Assembly (NCBI RefSeq): GCF_001028665.1
Contig: NZ_CP011503.1
Span: forward strand, 1,984,001 to 2,048,000
Direction of reading: 5' to 3'
Source of the DNA: Burkholderia pyrrocinia
Lineage (GTDB): Bacteria; Pseudomonadota; Gammaproteobacteria; Burkholderiales; Burkholderiaceae
Length of the DNA stretch: 64,000 nt
Each line of letters starts with the position of its first letter. Positions within the stretch are counted from its first letter, which is position 1. The position numbers and the translations under genes were made by a program. Shown here piece after piece: positions 59,277 through 64,000 of this stretch. The notes under the pieces were generated by a model. The model saw nothing but the letters and a program-made list of their open reading frames with translations, was not told the origin of the DNA and made no database searches.

Positions 59277-61301
59277 TTAATACGTGAAGTCGTCGTCATT
59301 CCCGTTGTTTTTTTGTCTGCTTTGCCACACTGCGTAGCGAAATGCGTTGCGCGTCCAACGTAGCGCCTTTATAAGCGGGCGTGTGCGGTTGCCCCGGATC
59401 TTGTCGAGCGGCCGCGCAGCAGGAAGGGCCAGTTGGTGGACGACTGCTTCCGGCGTCGTGAATATGCCGAGCTTCCAGTCCCAATACACCGGGTACCGCA
59501 AAAGGACTCCCGCCGCTAGCATATCGAGTGTCAACCGACGTTTGCGCCAGGGCTGCACCAGCATGTCATGCGTCAGGCCCCAGCCGGCATAAAAGGGTAA
59601 TCCATAAGTGAAGACTGCCTTGTTTCGCAGTAACGCATCGAATCCTGAAAGCGATGAAAGAGTGTGAATCTCGTCCGCTGCCTCGATAAGCGACAGCAAG
59701 TCGGCGTCGCTGTCGATCACGTCGGCTAGCCCCGACACATCGATGACCCCGTTGCGATTTCCGGACAACACGTCCGGGTGAGGCTTATAGACGATGAATG
59801 CATGAGGTCGGCGTGCACGGACCTCACGCAATAGCGCATCGGCCGTGCAAAGCCCCTGCGTGCCGAGTCGAATGGATGCATCGTCGGCAACCTGTCCTGG
59901 CACCAGCACGACCTGCCTGTCAGATGGCGCTTGCCACGCAGGGGGGCGACGGCCCAGATTGTATTTGGTGATGCCGAGTCGGACGAGTTGCTCTCGCAGT
60001 ACGGCCGCCCGGGCAAGTTCTGCGTCGCTGAATTCGGTCTCATTGAGTAGTATGGTCAGATCGCTCGGCTGGCGTGCGTCGAAATATAGGCCGCGTCGGT
60101 CGAGTACGTGGCTGTACGGCGCGCTCATGTCGGAACCGAGTCCCAGCGAATGAATGAATCCATCTTCGATGCGCACATGCGGGACGTTTGGCGCGATGTT
60201 CTCCGTGGGCCGTGCGCCCCACAGCGCAACGCATTCGCCTGTTCGCACGCTTTCCAACTCCTGCGTCCACCGAAGCCTGCCACCGCCTGCCGTGAGAAAG
60301 GGGGTTGCGAACGGCCGCTTCCAGCGCTGAAAGCGGATCGCGACGACTGATTGAAGGTCAGTGAACCGTTGCGCCACTTCATGTTGCAATTCGATGCTGT
60401 CGAGTACGGATTCAAGCGGGCCGTGTGCGAGAGTAGATGGATCTAGGTAACGGACGAATCGCAGAAAGACCACATCGAACAATGCGGCGAGCGTCGGTCG
60501 CGCGCGTCGGCTCGGCAATCCCGCATGGTCGTGCGTAAGTCCCCAGCCTGCGTAATAGGGTGTTCCGAAGACATGAGTTGGAACGTCGGCGAGCAGTCCA
60601 CAAATGCCCTCAGATGCTTCGACAACGAAAACACGTTCGACGTGGCGCAGTGCTTCGGCGAGTGAATACGGCGGAGTCAGGAGACGGATGTTGGCCGGCA
60701 GGGAGGAGGATGCGGATAGCCAAGGGCCTGAGCCCGGATCACCGCTGCGGATCAGCCAGAATTCCGCATCCGGATGAGCCGCGCATGCTGCTTGGATCAT
60801 TGAAGCAAAGGCCTTGGATCGCGCTGTCGCCGACGCGTGAATATTCGTTGCAGACGTGTTCCGTTCGTCGATGAGGAGTATGTGAGATGGATTACGCGGT
60901 GTCTCGAGCGAAACGGGATGGCGCCTGTCTCGACCGCATTGATGAAGCGCGTCCGTGCTCAGCACCCGTGTCATCAACTGGATGATTCCAGGTTTTTTTC
61001 CGGCCGATGGGTCGGCCAATAGCGCCTGATCGAGTGCGGATATGAGCGCATGTGGCCCGCACGCAGTAGATGGCAGGCTGAACCACGAGCGCAACGGGGT
61101 GCCAGGTATGGCAGGTGCCGCAATCGGGCCGGGCCACGCGAGTTGCGTCGCGATTCCGGTTGTACGGGCGATGTACAGAGTGATGCGGCCGCTCCAATGG
61201 TCGAGCCACACGCAGTTCGAGCGCCGCGAGAGCACGCTCGCGAGGCGCGACCCACGGATTACACTGCGTACATCGAATGGACGCGCTGCGGATTGGTTCA
61301 T
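59277..61301 (-). CDS. kpsC: KpsC/WcbA-type capsule Kdo transferase
   Basis: Capsule polysaccharide biosynthesis protein of 674 residues, almost the same length as E. coli KpsC. Two homologous halves are visible. Each has the VFTYGLPFYAGWGLTHDM / VFGTPYYAGWGLTHDH motif (about residues 240-260 and 590-610) and a preceding Ser-rich loop (VFVVEASEGICGLL; IHTLSSLSGFDALL). Family members build the Kdo linker joining capsule to its lipid anchor. It starts four bases after the upstream glycosyltransferase and is AT-richer than housekeeping genes of the window. Confidence 0.88.
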   Translation of the reverse strand: MNQSAARPFDVRSVIRGSRLASVLSRRSNCVWLDHWSGRITLYIARTTGIATQLAWPGPIAAPAIPGTPLRSWFSLPSTACGPHALISALDQALLADPSAGKKPGIIQLMTRVLSTDALHQCGRDRRHPVSLETPRNPSHILLIDERNTSATNIHASATARSKAFASMIQAACAAHPDAEFWLIRSGDPGSGPWLSASSSLPANIRLLTPPYSLAEALRHVERVFVVEASEGICGLLADVPTHVFGTPYYAGWGLTHDHAGLPSRRARPTLAALFDVVFLRFVRYLDPSTLAHGPLESVLDSIELQHEVAQRFTDLQSVVAIRFQRWKRPFATPFLTAGGGRLRWTQELESVRTGECVALWGARPTENIAPNVPHVRIEDGFIHSLGLGSDMSAPYSHVLDRRGLYFDARQPSDLTILLNETEFSDAELARAAVLREQLVRLGITKYNLGRRPPAWQAPSDRQVVLVPGQVADDASIRLGTQGLCTADALLREVRARRPHAFIVYKPHPDVLSGNRNGVIDVSGLADVIDSDADLLSLIEAADEIHTLSSLSGFDALLRNKAVFTYGLPFYAGWGLTHDMLVQPWRKRRLTLDMLAAGVLLRYPVYWDWKLGIFTTPEAVVHQLALPAARPLDKIRGNRTRPLIKALRWTRNAFRYAVWQSRQKNNGNDDDFTY

Positions 61302-61304
61302 GAC

Positions 61305-62456
61305 TTACTGTAGCGAAACAATGAAGCGATCGACCGCGTCGAAATGAGACGCCCATGTGGGCGCTCGAAAATGCGTAATGCGCTCAAGTTGGGCGTCGCG
61401 TTCCGCACTATTCGCTTGAGAGTACGCTTGAATGCGGTCGAGCCATGCGGGGCCGTTCAGGGGATCAAGATAATCCGGCACGTCCGTCGCGATCTCGCGA
61501 AATACGTCGAGGTCGCTTGCCAAGACCGGAATGCGTGACTCAAGGGCTTCGACGAGCGGCATGCCGTAGCCTTCGACGAAGGACGGGAAAAGCAGCGCGC
61601 GTGCGTGTTGTAGCCAGGCGTGCAACTCGTCGTCGGAACAGTTGGACTGTTCGATGACGATCCCCCGCAGTGGTGCGCTGCGCTCAAGCATGTCGACCAC
61701 ATTTTCGCACTCCCAGCCACGCCGGCCGATAACAACAAGCTTCGGAGCCTGATCGCCGAGTTGCTCGACAAGTCGGCGCCACACATGCAGCATGAACCAA
61801 TGATTCTTGCGCGGCTCGATGGTGCCAAGCATGACGAAATACGGGGTTGCGAGAGGGGCAGTGAGGGCCGGTTGTGGTGTGGTGCCGCTGGCGAGCGGTG
61901 CGACGACGCTCGGTGGCAGGGCAATTCCGGCCTTCACGGCCTCGGCGGCGAGAGCGTCAAGCGTTCCCCGCGAGTTCGCAATGAGCCCGTCTGCGTGACG
62001 TAGTGCCGTATGGATTCGCTTACGATGAGTGCTGTCGACGCCGGGGCGGCTATATTCCGCGTGTGTCAGCGGAATCAGATCATGGACCATGAATATCGCG
62101 CGCCCGTTTCTTCTTTGCATTGCCTTGTAGTAGCGCGGAAACTCCATACCGGTATGGCTCGTATGCAATAGTGTCGAATCGACGTGGGGTGCACGACGCG
62201 TTCCATTGAGCCAAGCGCGCGCTAGCAGGCTGACGATTGAATGCCGTTCTGGACGCTGTGATAGCAACATCGCAAACGTTTTCTGTGAGTCGCGCTCTGT
62301 CAGAATTACAGAGAAGCCCTGGTTACTCAGGACGCAGCGAGCCTCATCGCCATACCGTCGAATATAGGCAAGGCCGACGCGGTCGACACCCGTCGGGAGC
62401 AGGCCTTCATAGCATCTGCGTGTCAGCCGTGTGACGTCTAGGAGAATTTGTGTCAC
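61305..62456 (-). CDS. GT4-type glycosyltransferase of the capsule locus
   Basis: Retaining glycosyltransferase of 383 residues, probably adding a sugar to the capsule repeat. The C-terminal domain has FVMLGTIEPRKNHWFML, PKLVVIGRRGWECENVVDML and the E-x7-E motif FVEGYGMPLVEALES; the N-terminal acceptor domain starts MTQILLDVTRLTRRCYEGLL. I chose the GTG at 62454-62456. TTG codons upstream (62474, 62534) would lengthen it, but none of these starts has a clear ribosome-binding site, so the start is uncertain. It is divergent from the export lipoprotein gene. Confidence 0.85.
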   Translation of the reverse strand: MTQILLDVTRLTRRCYEGLLPTGVDRVGLAYIRRYGDEARCVLSNQGFSVILTERDSQKTFAMLLSQRPERHSIVSLLARAWLNGTRRAPHVDSTLLHTSHTGMEFPRYYKAMQRRNGRAIFMVHDLIPLTHAEYSRPGVDSTHRKRIHTALRHADGLIANSRGTLDALAAEAVKAGIALPPSVVAPLASGTTPQPALTAPLATPYFVMLGTIEPRKNHWFMLHVWRRLVEQLGDQAPKLVVIGRRGWECENVVDMLERSAPLRGIVIEQSNCSDDELHAWLQHARALLFPSFVEGYGMPLVEALESRIPVLASDLDVFREIATDVPDYLDPLNGPAWLDRIQAYSQANSAERDAQLERITHFRAPTWASHFDAVDRFIVSLQ

Positions 62457-62655
62457 GAAGAATCGATCTGTCAATGAATGAGGGCGCGAACCGAATCCAG
62501 ACGCGGAAGCGCGGAAAGCTGGATTGTCGATCAAGTTGTGCGTACGGCCCGTTTCATTTCAGAGTGATTGGCGGGCAAATAATACCGAAATATTCTATTG
62601 CATCTTCGAACGTGCGACAATTTCCGCCTTCGCCAAATTCTGGGCCCGACGATAC
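62457..62655. promoter_or_regulatory. Divergent AT-rich promoter region of the capsule locus
   Basis: 199 bp between two diverging capsule genes, AT-rich around 62570-62610 (for example AAATAATACCGAAATATTC). It should hold promoters for both directions; no operator could be assigned by eye. Confidence 0.45.
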
Positions 62656-63837
62656 ATGTTACGTTTGACTCGCAGCGTTTCTTTTGCAGCACTTTCGATC
62701 TGTACGGTTTTGCTTGTTGGCTGCTCCAGCATTCCCACGTCGGGTCCTAGCCGCTCCCAGATCGTTGCGGCTCCCGATCAAGTCCCTAATCCGGCGAATC
62801 CTCCCCGTATCCAGGTCGTTGACGTGACTGACAATGTTGCGCGTCAACTGTTCGCAGAACGCAAGCGCGGAGATTTTTCCTCGCTGCTCGGAAATGACTT
62901 GCGTTTTCGGCAGCAACTCGGGGTTGGCGACACGATCGAGGTATCGATATGGGAGGCGCCGCCAGCGACGCTGTTCGGCGTTGCGCAAACGGGGGATTCG
63001 AAAGCCGGGTCGACCAACGCAAGGGTGACAGTTCTGCCGGATCAGGTCATTGACGGGGACGGTACGATCAATATTCCGTTTGCCGGTCAAATCAAAGCTG
63101 TCGGGCGAACACCGGCGGAGTTGCAGCGTGCCATTGCTGTGCGCCTGAAAAATATGGCCCACGATCCGCAGGTGCTTGTGAAGCTTTCGCACAACGCCAC
63201 TTCCTATGTGACGGTCGTCGGCGATGTCGTCAAGAACGATCGAATGCCGTTGTCAGCCCGAGGTGAGCGACTACTTGATGCGCTGGCAGCGGCGGGCGGT
63301 GTCCGGCAGCCTGTTGACAAGATTACTGTCCAAGTGACGCGTGGCGACCTCGTTGCTTCGCTGCCGCTCGAGTCGGTAATTCGCGATCCGCGGCAGAATG
63401 TGCCGCTGCGCGCGGGGGATGTTGTGACTGCGTTGTTCCAGCCATACAGTTTCACAGCGTTGGGTGCGACCGGCAAGAACGAGGAAATCAACTTCGAGGC
63501 GCAAGGTATTACGCTGGCGCAGGCGTTGGCGCGAGCGGGTGGCCTGCAGGATGCGCGTTCGGATGCGCAGGGCGTGTTCATCTTCCGCTTCGAGGATGCG
63601 AAGGCATTGCCGTGGCCCAACTCGCCAGCGCAGACGACGATCGACGGTAAGGTGCCGGTTGTCTATCGGATGAACTTACGAGATCCGAACGCATTCTTCG
63701 TTGCACAGAACTTTATGATGGACAACAAAGATCTGCTGTACGTGTCGAATTCGGCAGTTACCGAGTTGCAAAAATTCCTGAATTTGGTGTTTTCTGTTGC
63801 GTATCCGGTCACAACGAGCATTCAAACCTATAGATAA
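62656..63837 (+). CDS. Polysaccharide export lipoprotein, Wza/KpsD type
   Basis: Outer-membrane export channel component. The 393-residue product has a lipoprotein signal peptide MLRLTRSVSFAALSICTVLL followed by VGC, with the lipidated cysteine at C23. It then has a poly-export domain (LGVGDTIEVSIWEAP, GDGTINIPFAGQIKAVGRTP, LVKLSHNATSYVTVVGDV) and SLBB-type repeats (LSARGERLLDALAAAGGVRQ; ITLAQALARAGGLQDARSDA). It corresponds in position and type to wcbC of capsule loci. It begins a plus-strand unit that continues beyond the window. The ATG at 62656 is required for the signal peptide. Confidence 0.92.
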   Translation: MLRLTRSVSFAALSICTVLLVGCSSIPTSGPSRSQIVAAPDQVPNPANPPRIQVVDVTDNVARQLFAERKRGDFSSLLGNDLRFRQQLGVGDTIEVSIWEAPPATLFGVAQTGDSKAGSTNARVTVLPDQVIDGDGTINIPFAGQIKAVGRTPAELQRAIAVRLKNMAHDPQVLVKLSHNATSYVTVVGDVVKNDRMPLSARGERLLDALAAAGGVRQPVDKITVQVTRGDLVASLPLESVIRDPRQNVPLRAGDVVTALFQPYSFTALGATGKNEEINFEAQGITLAQALARAGGLQDARSDAQGVFIFRFEDAKALPWPNSPAQTTIDGKVPVVYRMNLRDPNAFFVAQNFMMDNKDLLYVSNSAVTELQKFLNLVFSVAYPVTTSIQTYR

Positions 63838-63900
63838 GGCAGGGGAAGCTCGGGCGATATTTGCCGTCCGGGCTTTGCTCTGCCGTTTGATCTGGAGCGG

Positions 63901-64000
63901 ATGAACAGGCTGCGATGTGGTGGTTTGCGCGCAGCCATTCAGGTGAATGCACAAAGTATACGGCGGTGCGGCGATATCCTTATCGCCCACATCATCCACC
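63901..64000 (+). CDS. Possible start of the next capsule gene (partial)
   Basis: An ATG at 63901 with TGGAGCGG upstream opens a frame (MNRLRCGGLRAAIQVNAQSI ...) that stays open to the window end, 33 codons. A second frame from 63914 is also open. There is too little sequence to identify a family, and a downstream gene such as a capsule transporter subunit is expected here by synteny only. Confidence 0.25.
   Translation, partial: MNRLRCGGLRAAIQVNAQSIRRCGDILIAHIIH

Noticed and set aside
63838..63900. Possible terminator after the export lipoprotein gene (GGCAG...CTGCC with inner AAGC/GCTT)
   Set aside because: The stem is interrupted and the T-rich tail is weak; downstream capsule genes are expected on the same transcript.

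Overview
This 64 kb window is a high-GC, gene-dense, beta-proteobacterial chromosome segment. Gene content and order (queA-tgt, recG-oxyR-katG, hrcA-hemH, grpE-dnaK-dnaJ, mutL-miaA, and a manC/KpsC capsule locus at the end) point to Burkholderia, probably the cepacia complex, and to the primary chromosome. This is inferred from protein character and synteny, not from a database search. Nearly every long second frame opposite a gene is a codon-bias shadow of high GC. I found no rRNA, tRNA, CRISPR array or insertion sequence.

Layout. 1-4.1 kb: queuosine genes tgt (partial) and queA, then recG. 4.2-8.3 kb: peroxide module oxyR-katG, with an AT-rich control region and small ORFs before and after katG. 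8.8-10.8 kb: a patatin-like lipase and ubiA. 10.9-18.0 kb (minus strand): a D-lactate dehydrogenase-like flavoprotein, glcDEF, yggS and proC. 18.1-20.0 kb: cobalamin adenosyltransferase and the NO-detoxifying flavohemoglobin hmp, followed by a Phd-type antitoxin remnant. 20.2-28.4 kb (minus): aroG with a leader that looks like an attenuator, then tldD, a Nit-type amidase and yhdP. 28.6-34.1 kb: glnE, recN and nadK.

34.2-43.9 kb (plus) is a protein-quality block: hrcA, hemH, hslR, grpE, a thioredoxin-like gene, dnaK and dnaJ, with sigma-32-like promoters before grpE and dnaK. A fused pabB-pabC gene follows dnaJ four bases later. 44.0-49.1 kb (minus) is a tight run hda, HAD phosphatase, pcnB, folK, deoxynucleoside kinase, panB. 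It is divergent from purM at 49.3 kb.

50.5-52.8 kb holds an NTF2-like protein and a divergent tetA/tetR-like pair with two nearly canonical tet operators. 52.8-57.6 kb contains miaA and mutL (overlapping), a DedA membrane protein and an MscS channel. From 57.7 kb the sequence enters a capsule locus: manC, a KpsC-type Kdo transferase, a GT4-type glycosyltransferase and a divergent Wza/KpsD-type export lipoprotein. The intergenic DNA there is visibly AT-richer.

The most notable points are the chromosomal tet-like module, the candidate attenuator and leader peptide before aroG, and the small ORFs with good ribosome-binding sites around katG. No clearly new defence or mobile system was found.
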